From assembly GCA_002360295.1 (NCBI GenBank), contig DEQI01000224.1, positions 1 through 22,013 of the forward strand: 22,013 bases of DNA. Reading direction: 5' to 3'. The notes below the pieces were generated by a model, which did not search any database, had not been told where the DNA came from, and saw only the letters and a program-made list of their open reading frames with translations. Shown one piece after another: positions 15,962 through 22,013 of the stretch; positions within the stretch are counted from its first letter, which is position 1; every line of letters starts with the position of its first letter. The DNA comes from Planococcaceae bacterium UBA3370 (GTDB lineage Bacteria > Bacillota > Bacilli > Bacillales_A > Planococcaceae). Both the position numbers and the translations under genes were made by a program.

Positions 15962-16224
15962 ATAATACTCCTTTAATAATTTTAATTATTGCGATTAATC
16001 TTTCTATTTAATAATTAACCACTGAAATTTCTATCCAATTTACCCCACATCAAAATATATCTCCCCTGTAAAATGCAAAGTATTAGCAAAAACAAAAGGA
16101 ATATTTGAATTACAAATACTCCAAACTCTATATTCTATTTTCTAAAACGATTTAAAATATTTATAAATGTATGTATTTAAACTAGCATAAATAGTATTTT
16201 GTTTGGTAATCAATATACCCCATT
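15962..16224 (-). other. AT-rich gap upstream of maf, no confident promoter
   Basis: The gap between maf and hag is 315 bases. It holds the hag terminator (16225-16255) and the maf ribosome site. No sigma-D promoter (no CGATA-type -10) is visible on the minus strand, and possible sigma-A pairs (for example TTGATT near 16213) lack a good -10 at proper distance. The leg operon may use a poor sigma-A promoter here or read-through past the hag terminator. Confidence 0.4.
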
Positions 16225-16255
16225 AATAAAAAACCCACCCTTTGGAAAGGATGGG
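16225..16255 (-). terminator. Intrinsic terminator of hag
   Basis: On the minus strand CCCATCCTTT (16255-16246) pairs with AAAGGGTGGG (16243-16234) with one T-G wobble, and TTTTTTATT follows. It is a strong hairpin with a U-tract, 20 bases after the hag stop. Confidence 0.9.
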
Positions 16256-16276
16256 CAATAAAACTACTTAAATCAA

Positions 16277-17104
16277 TTATTGTAATAATTGAAGAACACC
16301 TTGTGGTTGTTGGTTAGCTTGAGCTAACATAGATTGAGCAGCTTGAGTAAGAATGTTATTTTTAGTGAATGCCATCATCTCAGCAGCCATGTCTGTATCG
16401 CGAATACGTGATTCAGCAGCAGTTAAATTTTCAGAGGCAGCACCTAAGTTGTTGATAGTATGCTCTAAACGGTTTTGTACAGCACCAAGTTTAGAACGTT
16501 GTGTTGATACTGTTTGAATTGCATTATCAATTACAGCTAATGCATCACTCGCATCTCCACCAGTTGAAATACTCGCATCAGATAATCCACCATCTAAAGC
16601 AGATACTTTCATACTATTAATAGTCATAGACATAGTTTGTTTATCGTTAGCACCAATTTGGAAGACTAATGAACCACTATCTGAAAGACTTCCGTTTAAT
16701 AATTTTTTACCATTGAATTCAGTGTCTGTTGCAATACGATTAATTTCTTCTTTAAGCTGTTTAACTTCATCTTGTAAGAAGGTACGGTCAGTGTTTTGAT
16801 TCGTATCATTACGAGATTGAACTGCTAATTCACGCATACGTTGTAAAATTGCGTGTGTTTCGTTAAGAGCACCTTCTGCAGTTTGGATTAAAGAAATTGA
16901 GTCTTGAGAGTTTTTAGTAGCCATATCAAGACCTTTGATTTGTGCGCGCATTTTTTCAGAAATTGCTAAACCAGCAGCATCGTCACCAGCACGGTTGATT
17001 TTGTAACCTGAAGATAATTTCTCAAGGTTTTTAGAAGCTTGAGAGTTATTGAAAGTAAGGTTACGGTGTGTGTTTAAAGCTGAAATGTTGTGTTGAATTC
17101 TCAT
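16277..17104 (-). CDS. hag: Flagellin
   Basis: Filament subunit, secreted through the flagellar export apparatus. 275 residues, short for a flagellin. The N-terminal D0/D1 helices are MRIQHNISALNTHRNL and KNLEKLSSGYKINRAGDDAAG. The C-terminal D0 is RDTDMAAEMMAFTKNNILTQ and SMLAQANQQPQGVLQLL. The middle (about 138-195, with GSLSDSGSLVFQIG and DGGLSDASISTGGDASDA) is a compact, Ser/Thr-rich outer region and the probable site of glycosylation by the adjacent Maf system. AAGGAGG lies 9 bases before ATG. The gene stands alone, with its own sigma-D-type promoter, a structured leader with CsrA-type sites and its own terminator. Codon use is more regular than in the glycosylation genes, as expected for very high expression. 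Confidence 0.98.
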   Translation of the reverse strand: MRIQHNISALNTHRNLTFNNSQASKNLEKLSSGYKINRAGDDAAGLAISEKMRAQIKGLDMATKNSQDSISLIQTAEGALNETHAILQRMRELAVQSRNDTNQNTDRTFLQDEVKQLKEEINRIATDTEFNGKKLLNGSLSDSGSLVFQIGANDKQTMSMTINSMKVSALDGGLSDASISTGGDASDALAVIDNAIQTVSTQRSKLGAVQNRLEHTINNLGAASENLTAAESRIRDTDMAAEMMAFTKNNILTQAAQSMLAQANQQPQGVLQLLQ

Positions 17105-17110
17105 GATAGA

Positions 17111-17123
17111 ATTCCTCCTTGAA
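17111..17123 (-). promoter_or_regulatory. hag Shine-Dalgarno and overlapping CsrA-type site
   Basis: Minus-strand TTCAAGGAGGAAT contains the AAGGAGG ribosome site and GGA cores that CsrA recognises. In B. subtilis a second CsrA site overlaps the hag Shine-Dalgarno in the same way, so bound CsrA blocks translation. CsrA binding here is inferred from that precedent. Confidence 0.6.
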
Positions 17124-17137
17124 TATTAATTGTATGA

Positions 17138-17153
17138 CCCACGTCCTTGTGGG
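17138..17153 (-). promoter_or_regulatory. CsrA-type hairpin in the hag leader
   Basis: On the minus strand CCCAC (17153-17149) and GTGGG (17142-17138) form a stem around the loop AAGGAC. ACAAGGACGT agrees closely with the CsrA consensus RUACARGGAUGU, with GGA in the loop as CsrA prefers. It lies upstream of the Shine-Dalgarno, where B. subtilis hag has its high-affinity site BS1. csrA and fliW are the next genes upstream. Confidence 0.75.
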
Positions 17154-17199
17154 AAAGTATGGTGTTGGACGTATGAAATTCCTCTACCTTACACTTTAT

Positions 17200-17225
17200 A
17201 TATCGTAAGTAGTTGTGAAAGTTTA
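17200..17225 (-). promoter_or_regulatory. Sigma-D-type promoter of hag
   Basis: Minus strand: TAAA (17225-17222), a 14-base spacer, then TACGATAT (17207-17200), against the consensus TAAA-N15-GCCGATAT. The -10 matches at 6 of 8 positions and the spacer is one short. It would start transcription near 17193 and give a leader of about 90 nt that includes the CsrA-type hairpin. The 383-base gap between csrA and hag (17105-17487) also holds the csrA terminator; I see no gene in it. Confidence 0.7.
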
Positions 17226-17434
17226 ATAGTTAATTTAAAATTATTTTCAAAATTTTTGTCGGTTTGTCATCACGAAATTTTTTAGAATTAAAGATTGAAA
17301 ACACTTTTTTCTAAAAATTCGAGCTAACGATAGATCCTAAAAAACATTTTAGAACGAGTCATTTAACAAGGCGATTATTTTTGATGTGTCTACTTTAGAA
17401 GTAATATTTTCTCACAACATAATTATCAAATAAT

Positions 17435-17480
17435 AAAAGGTGTGTTTTGGAAAGTTGTAACCTTCAAAACACACCCTTTT
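17435..17480 (-). terminator. Intrinsic terminator after csrA
   Basis: Minus strand GGTGTGTTTTG (17475-17465) pairs perfectly with CAAAACACACC (17449-17439), then TTTTATTATTT follows. The 11-base-pair arms are GC-poor in the middle but long. It begins 8 bases after the csrA stop and closes the flgM-csrA operon. Confidence 0.88.
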
Positions 17481-17487
17481 ATAAACA

Positions 17488-17706
17488 CTACTTCTTCTTC
17501 AACTGCTCTAAAAAATCCACTGTCACAGCCAAAGCCTCTCTATTCTGCTCTTGAATCGCTTCAAACACTTCCGAGCGATGTACTTTCACTTTTTTTGGCG
17601 CAACTATGCCAAGCTTTACTTGATCTCCATCGACAGCGAGCACTTTAACCTCAATATGGTCGCCAATCATAATCGATTCATTTTTTTTGCGGGAAAGAAC
17701 TAGCAT
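17488..17706 (-). CDS. csrA: CsrA, RNA-binding translational repressor
   Basis: Binds GGA-containing hairpins in mRNA leaders; in Bacillus its main target is the hag leader. 72 residues, with the whole family core: [40 protein letters not shown] and the C-terminal helix AIQEQNREA. The first strand (LVLSRK) and the RNA-contacting VHRSEV are intact. The long C-terminal tail ([12 protein letters not shown]) is typical of the Bacillus type, which FliW antagonises. Its ATG overlaps the fliW stop by one base (TAATG), so the two are translationally coupled, and a GGAAGG site lies in the fliW end. It is the last gene of the operon, next to its likely target, the hag leader at 17138-17153. Confidence 0.97.
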   Translation of the reverse strand: MLVLSRKKNESIMIGDHIEVKVLAVDGDQVKLGIVAPKKVKVHRSEVFEAIQEQNREALAVTVDFLEQLKKK

Positions 17707-18149
17707 TATTTTGCACTTCCTTCCAAAATACCAATCGGTTGGCGCAATGGATACTTCACATTATCTTGCAGTACAATTTGTTTCCCAAGCTTGTCCTTTA
17801 CATTTAAAATAATTGGTGCAAGTAGATTCATTGTTGATTCTTCAAATTTTTCTTTTAATGTTACAATTGTATAAGTTAATACATCTTCCTCTTGCTCAAT
17901 TTTCAAATCGATTTTATCCTCTTCACTAAGGTCGAATGCATAGTCCTCCTTAAAGGCAAATGGAAAGGCTACGACAAAGCCGATTCCAGGCTGTTCGATA
18001 GATTGAAGTAATACTAAAGGTAAATCTGCTTCTAATGGAAGTACAACAAATTTCATTAAATCTGGAAAGCCAAGTAAGCCATGTTCAAAAGTGAAAATAT
18101 CTTCTTCCTTCACTTCAACTTCACCTAAAAATTTCGTTTCAATGTTCAT
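17706..18149 (-). CDS. fliW: FliW, flagellar assembly factor and CsrA antagonist
   Basis: FliW binds free flagellin in the cytoplasm. Once flagellin is exported it binds CsrA instead and releases hag translation. 147 residues, normal length. Family motifs: [20 protein letters not shown] (near 24-43), [35 protein letters not shown] and [17 protein letters not shown]. The ribosome site AAAGGAG is well placed. It follows the yviE-like gene by 14 bases and overlaps csrA by 1 base, the same arrangement as in B. subtilis. With csrA and hag it completes the homeostatic loop. Confidence 0.96.
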   Translation of the reverse strand: MNIETKFLGEVEVKEEDIFTFEHGLLGFPDLMKFVVLPLEADLPLVLLQSIEQPGIGFVVAFPFAFKEDYAFDLSEEDKIDLKIEQEEDVLTYTIVTLKEKFEESTMNLLAPIILNVKDKLGKQIVLQDNVKYPLRQPIGILEGSAK

Positions 18150-18163
18150 GTTAATAGCTCCTT

Positions 18164-18730
18164 TTAACCAATTACGTCAATATCGACACGCGGTCTTTGT
18201 ATCATTGTACCAGTTACTTGACCAGGTGTGTATTCATGGATAGGTTTATTTACTTTTGTGTCAATTTTTGGCTTTTGTGGCGTGAAGTTAATGTCCGTTG
18301 TCCCCGGTGTGTAGTCTATTTTAACTGAGCCAATGGAAGGGACAAACTTAATATTGTATGGGCCAGCACGTTTGGGACCGTGGTTTTGTTTGGCGATATT
18401 TTGAATAGTTGCACTACCTTGTTCTTTACCGGCGTTCTCCATCATCTGTCTACCTTCACTTGCGCGACGAGCCATCCCTTTCAGTGCATCTTGTTTCCCT
18501 TTGTCAGCATAATTTTGGATTGATTCAAGCGGACTGATTAATCCTAAATCACGTCTTGCTTGAGATGAATCGATTTTCAGTACACCACGGGTCGTATGTA
18601 TTTCAAGGATCGCTGCAGGTTGCTCAATTGTTTGCGTCGCTTTTGGCTGCTCGATATGCTGCTGTGGATCTTGTATTTGCAAATCCATTTGAATATCCGT
18701 CGTACGAATTTGAATTTGTGGGAGTCTCAT
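18164..18730 (-). CDS. yviE: YviE-like protein (DUF6470) of the flagellar operon
   Basis: 188 residues, at the same position as yviE between flgL and fliW in Bacillus. The start [20 protein letters not shown] and the family segment [20 protein letters not shown] are recognisable. So is the repeated plan of beta-type stretches at the end ([40 protein letters not shown]). There is no signal peptide or membrane segment. Function is unknown. Conserved location suggests a role in late flagellar assembly, but no activity is established that I know of. The start is supported by AAAGGAG 9 bases upstream. A stable hairpin (18750-18786) lies immediately before this ribosome site. Confidence 0.85.
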   Translation of the reverse strand: MRLPQIQIRTTDIQMDLQIQDPQQHIEQPKATQTIEQPAAILEIHTTRGVLKIDSSQARRDLGLISPLESIQNYADKGKQDALKGMARRASEGRQMMENAGKEQGSATIQNIAKQNHGPKRAGPYNIKFVPSIGSVKIDYTPGTTDINFTPQKPKIDTKVNKPIHEYTPGQVTGTMIQRPRVDIDVIG

Positions 18731-18749
18731 CTTTTTTTTACTCCTTTCA

Positions 18750-18786
18750 AGAAAAGCGCCTGAACAAATTGTTCAAACGCTTCTCT
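18750..18786 (-). other. Hairpin between flgL and yviE
   Basis: Minus strand: AGAAGCG-TT-TGAACA, a 3-base loop, then TGTTCA-GG-CGCTTTTCT, pairing almost end to end with two T-G wobbles and two extra T. The yviE ribosome site (GAAAGGAG) starts directly after it. There is a short TTTT but no proper U-tract, so it could be a weak attenuator, an RNA-processing or stability element, or structure tuning yviE translation. Confidence 0.6.
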
Positions 18787-18852
18787 AATATCGAATAAAA
18801 TCTATTACTATCTTTGACTATCGCTTTTGTCTCAGTCTATTCTTGTACCAAA

Positions 18853-19764
18853 TTATCTAATAAAATCGACCAAAGTTTGCTGAATAATTTTTGCCCCTAC
18901 TGAAAGGGCTGCTTGGTGAATAGATTCTTGTGTCACCATTTCTGTGATAGCAGCTGCATAATCTGTATCTTCATTTTCTGACATTTGTTTTGTTACGTTC
19001 ACCAATTGGATATCTAAGCGATTATCCATCATTTCAATTCGATTTTGTCTTGCTCCGACATCTGCTCGAGCAGCTAATGTATCTTCATATAGGGTATCTA
19101 ATCCCGGTAAATTTCCATTATCTAAATCTGCACCTAGTGCCTCACTAATTTCTGTACCAGTAGCACCGTTATTTAATAAATCCGAAACTTTCCCCATAAA
19201 TTGATCGATATCATCAAATAGTTTATTACCTTGTGTATTCACTTTAATCGAAATACCATCGAATACGTCAATAGTAATATCTCTCGTTGCTCCATCAGTT
19301 GTTACTTCTGGATTTTGCCCATTAGCTGTATAAAGCGGTTTTCCTGTATGGGTGCCTGAGAAAATATAATTATCGCCTACTTTTGTATTTGCGATATCAC
19401 GTAATTGCTGTTTGATTTGTTCGATTTCTGTATTAATTTTTTGTCTATCATCACTCGTGTTCGTATCATTGGCAGCTTGAACAATGAGTTCTTTTACACG
19501 CTTTAACGCTTCTCCCACTTGCCCTAATGCTTCATCAGTTGTATCAAGCCATGTATTCGCCTCTCCGATATTACGTTGGTATTGATTAATTTTATCAATA
19601 TCCGTACGATAGCTCATCCCTTTAACTGCAACGACAGGATCATCAGAAGGACGCGATATTTTTGAACCTGATTCAATTTGTTGCTGAATTTTGGACAATT
19701 TACTATAACTAGTATTTAAATTGCGAAGCATATTATTCGATAACATTGACTGTGTAACGCGCAT
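18853..19764 (-). CDS. flgL: FlgL, hook-filament junction protein (HAP3)
   Basis: Joins the hook (via FlgK) to the flagellin filament; exported. 303 residues from the chosen start. The N-terminus MRVTQSMLSNNMLRNLNTSY and KISRPSDDPVVAVKGMSYRT are classic FlgL. The D1 helices include INQYQRNIGEANTWLDTTDE. The end SENEDTDYAAAITEMVTQES, AALSVGAKIIQQTLVDFIR matches the family. An in-frame upstream TTG would add 16 residues, but AAAGGAG lies 8 bases before ATG 19764, so that is the start. It is 62 bases after flgK, with a palindrome AGTATTAATACT (19787-19798) in the gap. Confidence 0.96.
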   Translation of the reverse strand: MRVTQSMLSNNMLRNLNTSYSKLSKIQQQIESGSKISRPSDDPVVAVKGMSYRTDIDKINQYQRNIGEANTWLDTTDEALGQVGEALKRVKELIVQAANDTNTSDDRQKINTEIEQIKQQLRDIANTKVGDNYIFSGTHTGKPLYTANGQNPEVTTDGATRDITIDVFDGISIKVNTQGNKLFDDIDQFMGKVSDLLNNGATGTEISEALGADLDNGNLPGLDTLYEDTLAARADVGARQNRIEMMDNRLDIQLVNVTKQMSENEDTDYAAAITEMVTQESIHQAALSVGAKIIQQTLVDFIR

Positions 19765-19826
19765 ATTCTTCTCCTTTCTACAGAAAAGTATTAATACTCT
19801 TCCATCTTGCAACTATTATGTAGTAC

Positions 19827-21350
19827 CTATAAACCTACGCGACCCATACCATTAATAATTTTATCTAACGTTTCATCTACTACAGTAATCATACGTGCAT
19901 TTGCATTGTAAGCTTGCTGGAATGTAATCATATTTGTCATTTCTTCATCTAATGATACAGAACTTACTGAGGCACGTTCGTTCTCAATGGATAATTGTAA
20001 CGTACCTGCATTATACGCTTCACGAACCGCTTCCTGACCTTTTACTGCCAAATCACCAACTAAAGATTCGTAGTAAGATTGGAATGTTCCTTTATTAAGA
20101 CCATCTTGCACTTCTGTCTGTAGTTTTGCTAGTAATAATAAATTTTCGTTATTTCCTTCTTCATCCACATCGTTTGAAGCAGCTATTTGCTTTGGATCAG
20201 TAATAGCGACGGCAATATCTTTTGCAGTTGTACCAGAGAAGAAATCAATTCCTGTGGAACCATCAAGTCCGTACCCTTTACTATGTACAGCATTAAACGC
20301 TTTAACAAACTCTGCAGCTAGCTTATCTAAATTGGCAAGCATTTCAGGATATACACCTTGCCCACCACTATGACCGTATGCATCGATAAGGGATTTTAGC
20401 TTCCCTTTTCCTTTTTCCATATCTGCATAGGTTATTTCTTTCGCAACTGTATCTCCAGGTGGCTCTCCTACTACTGAAATCGTAATTTTACCAAACTCAC
20501 TGTAGCCATTTGTTGTTTGATCATCGACGTTCCCATCAACTGGGTTATCGTTAACGTCTAATGTAGAAAGCTGTGCATAGTCTTTACCATTTACAAGTTC
20601 CACTCCGTTATAGTAAATGGTCATTGTTCCTTCTGCGACATCACTAGCATTTCCACCAGAGCTCACTTGCTCTGTTGTGATTGGTAAATAAGTGCTTAAT
20701 TGATCCACTAATACATCCCGAGCATCATACAAGTCATTCGTAACATAGCCATTTGGTTCCGCTTTTTGAATTTGTTTATTGATTGCTGCAATTTGCTTTA
20801 AAATGGAATTTATTTCGTTTGTAGATACTTTAATCTCATTACCAATATTCCCTTGGATTTTTTTTAGTTGTGTGTCAATATAGTTAAAAGATTCAGCCAA
20901 TGCTTTACCCTTAGAAATCATCACTTGGCGAGCTGCCGTATCTTTAGGATTGGCTATAATATCCTCCATAGACTTCCAAAAATCTGTAAAGGATTGATTG
21001 ATCCCATACTCAGATGGTTCTGTCATAACATCTTCCATTTGTGAAATCGATTTTGATTGCGCTTCCCAATACCCTAAACTGTTTGTTTCTTGACGATATT
21101 GTCTGTCAATAAACTGATCACGAATACGTTGAATAGAGTGCGCTTCTGCTCCTGTTCCAAGGTGACCAGGTATTTTGGCTGAATTTAAACCAGGATAAGA
21201 GAATCCCGGTAACGCTTGCATATTAACACGTTGACGTGAATAACCTTCCGTATTTGCATTAGCTATATTATGCCCTGTTGTATATAGCGCCGTTTGTTGT
21301 AAATACAAACCAGACTTACTCGTTTCTAATCCCATAAATGTGGATCGCAT
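19827..21350 (-). CDS. flgK: FlgK, hook-filament junction protein (HAP1)
   Basis: First junction protein on the hook, exported with help from FlgN. 507 residues, normal for Bacillales. N-terminal rod/hook signature: MGLETSKSGLYLQQTALYTT and HNIANANTEGYSRQRVNMQA. The long helical D1 follows (MEDVMTEPSEYGINQSFTDF, IKVSTNEINSILKQIAAINK), then a beta-rich variable domain (about 230-330), the conserved GSTGIDFFSG, and the C-terminal SVSLDEEMTNMITFQQAYNA, ARMITVVDETLDKIING. AAGGAGG lies 7 bases before ATG 21350. It sits in the flgM-flgN-flgK-flgL operon; the gap from flgN carries a long hairpin (21382-21418). Confidence 0.97.
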   Translation of the reverse strand: MRSTFMGLETSKSGLYLQQTALYTTGHNIANANTEGYSRQRVNMQALPGFSYPGLNSAKIPGHLGTGAEAHSIQRIRDQFIDRQYRQETNSLGYWEAQSKSISQMEDVMTEPSEYGINQSFTDFWKSMEDIIANPKDTAARQVMISKGKALAESFNYIDTQLKKIQGNIGNEIKVSTNEINSILKQIAAINKQIQKAEPNGYVTNDLYDARDVLVDQLSTYLPITTEQVSSGGNASDVAEGTMTIYYNGVELVNGKDYAQLSTLDVNDNPVDGNVDDQTTNGYSEFGKITISVVGEPPGDTVAKEITYADMEKGKGKLKSLIDAYGHSGGQGVYPEMLANLDKLAAEFVKAFNAVHSKGYGLDGSTGIDFFSGTTAKDIAVAITDPKQIAASNDVDEEGNNENLLLLAKLQTEVQDGLNKGTFQSYYESLVGDLAVKGQEAVREAYNAGTLQLSIENERASVSSVSLDEEMTNMITFQQAYNANARMITVVDETLDKIINGMGRVGL

Positions 21351-21381
21351 GAATGTTCCTCCTTATAAAAGCAAAGTAAAG

Positions 21382-21418
21382 CGCTTGGAATTACACATAT
21401 CATGTGTAATCCCAGGCG
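21382..21418 (-). other. Long hairpin between flgN and flgK
   Basis: Minus strand: CGCCTGG-G-ATTACACA, a 5-base loop, then TGTGTAAT-T-CCAAGCG. That is 8 perfect pairs, one mismatch, then 7 pairs with one wobble. It begins 2 bases after the flgN stop. The following bases (CTTTACTTTGCTTTTA) are T-rich but interrupted, so termination would be partial at best. It may uncouple chaperone from substrate expression or protect the upstream RNA. Confidence 0.65.
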
Positions 21419-21419
21419 G

Positions 21420-21923
21420 CTATGCTTGTGAGTCATAGTATGTTTTTTTCCCTACATTTGATTGACCGCGCACTTCAGCATTTGAATAGTTAAATGAATC
21501 TGGTCTTGCTGGGCGGACTGCTTCTAATGTCAGATTAATAAATTGTAATGATTGATAAACAAGCTTTTGATTTAAATCGTTTTGTGTTTTTAGCTCTTGT
21601 ACTAAAGAAAGTAGACGTTCCCGCACATCGATTAGTGCTTCCTTTTCTGATTGGTCTGTAGCTGCATTAATCAGCTCTCCAACAGTTGGTTTGTCAGTGT
21701 AAGCAATTCCATTTGCTCTTAGGTAATCCGTTACCATCAACTGACGCTGTTGCTCAAGTGTATCAATTGCAGCTACATGTGCTTGTTCATTTTTTAGTAA
21801 TTGATCGAGCTCAGACATGTCATTCGCTTTCACAAGTTCTGTTTTTTTGTAGGCGAGCTCAAGTAAGCTTTTATGCATACGCTCCAGTTTTTCTAGCGTT
21901 GCGATGATTGTTTGGACTGACAT
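21420..21923 (-). CDS. flgN: FlgN family chaperone for FlgK/FlgL
   Basis: Cytoplasmic export chaperone that keeps the junction proteins unfolded and delivers them to the export gate. 167 residues, all-helical: VQTIIATLEKLERMHKSLLE, LVKANDMSELDQLLKNEQAH, ALIDVRERLLSLVQELKTQN and LNQKLVYQSLQFINLTLEAV are typical FlgN (YvyG) helices. The polar C-terminal tail ends KKTYYDSQA. An upstream TTG (21932) is only 1 base from GGGAG, while ATG 21923 is 10 bases away, so the latter is the start. It follows flgM by 30 bases and precedes flgK. Confidence 0.93.
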   Translation of the reverse strand: MSVQTIIATLEKLERMHKSLLELAYKKTELVKANDMSELDQLLKNEQAHVAAIDTLEQQRQLMVTDYLRANGIAYTDKPTVGELINAATDQSEKEALIDVRERLLSLVQELKTQNDLNQKLVYQSLQFINLTLEAVRPARPDSFNYSNAEVRGQSNVGKKTYYDSQA

Positions 21924-21953
21924 GTGTTTCAAGCTCCCTTCCTTGCTTATATA

Positions 21954-22013
21954 TTAGAAGCGATAATATTTCAGCATATCTTCTGCCACTTTACGGGCAT
22001 TGACTTGATATTC
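21954..22013 (-). CDS. flgM: FlgM, anti-sigma-D factor, C-terminal fragment only
   Basis: The last 19 codons before TAA (21954-21956) read EYQVNARKVAEDMLKYYRF, the typical FlgM ending (Tyr-x-Val-x-Ala-x-x-Val-Ala near the C-terminus, which binds the sigma factor). The rest is outside the window. It holds sigma-D inactive until it is exported through the finished hook. The position directly before flgN agrees with the Bacillus order. The fragment is short, so the call leans on context. Confidence 0.8.
   Translation of the reverse strand, partial: EYQVNARKVAEDMLKYYRF

Noticed and set aside
17442..17648. Plus-strand open frame opposite csrA
   Set aside because: Runs through the csrA terminator hairpin and antisense to csrA; a shadow.
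18787..18815. Possible sigma-D promoter between flgL and yviE (TTCGATAT)
   Set aside because: The -10 is only partial, and the nearest TAAA-like box is CAAA at 17 bases; spacing and match are too poor.
19765..19812. N-terminal extension of FlgL from an upstream TTG
   Set aside because: The AAAGGAG ribosome site lies inside the extension and points to ATG 19764, which begins the conserved MRVTQ.
1..22013. CRISPR arrays, tRNA or rRNA genes, prophage genes
   Set aside because: No regularly spaced repeats, no cloverleaf or rRNA-like sequence, and no phage structural or integrase genes apart from the IS3 transposase were seen.

Overview
The window looks like a flagellar locus from a low-GC, endospore-former-type Firmicute (Bacillales). 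Lysinibacillus or a close relative in Caryophanaceae/Planococcaceae is my best guess, from AT-rich DNA, AAGGAGG-type ribosome sites, the Bacillus-like order flgM-flgN-flgK-flgL-yviE-fliW-csrA-hag ... flaG-fliD, and protein flavour. The genus is inference. All genes except the insertion sequence lie on the minus strand, so transcription runs from high to low coordinates.

Right part (22013 down to 17435): the late flagellar operon. It holds the 3' end of flgM, then flgN, flgK, flgL, a yviE-like gene, fliW and csrA, and ends in a strong hairpin terminator. Next comes hag (flagellin) with its own sigma-D-type promoter. The hag leader of about 90 nt carries a hairpin with an ACAAGGACGT loop (a CsrA-type site) and a second GGA site over the Shine-Dalgarno. 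A terminator follows hag. FliW, CsrA and their target leader therefore sit side by side, giving the complete FliW-CsrA-Hag feedback circuit.

Middle part (15961 down to 5000): an eleven-gene, tightly packed operon with several ATGA overlaps, inserted between hag and flaG. It encodes a Maf-type flagellin nonulosonate transferase, a small unknown protein, LegB, LegC, LegG, a DegT-like PLP protein, LegI, a FemAB/GNAT-like acyltransferase, a SAM methyltransferase, a PtmE-like CBS-nucleotidyltransferase and LegF. This is a legionaminic-acid (or derivative) flagellin glycosylation island. It has no recognisable LegH N-acetyltransferase and carries three uncharacterised enzymes that probably tailor the sugar. 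That combination is the most novel part of the window.

Left part (4863 down to 1): an IS3-family element (plus strand) whose transposase orfB is frameshifted, then a heavily decayed DUF2920-like alpha/beta-hydrolase pseudogene, which I reconstructed across several stops and frameshifts. A terminator and a near-perfect sigma-D promoter follow, and then flaG and the 5' part of fliD (filament cap), which runs off the window.

How it works together: sigma-D (controlled by FlgM) drives hag and flaG-fliD. CsrA and FliW match flagellin translation to export. Hag, FlgK, FlgL and FliD are the late export substrates, with FlgN as chaperone. The leg operon makes a CMP-nonulosonate that Maf would attach to Ser/Thr of flagellin.
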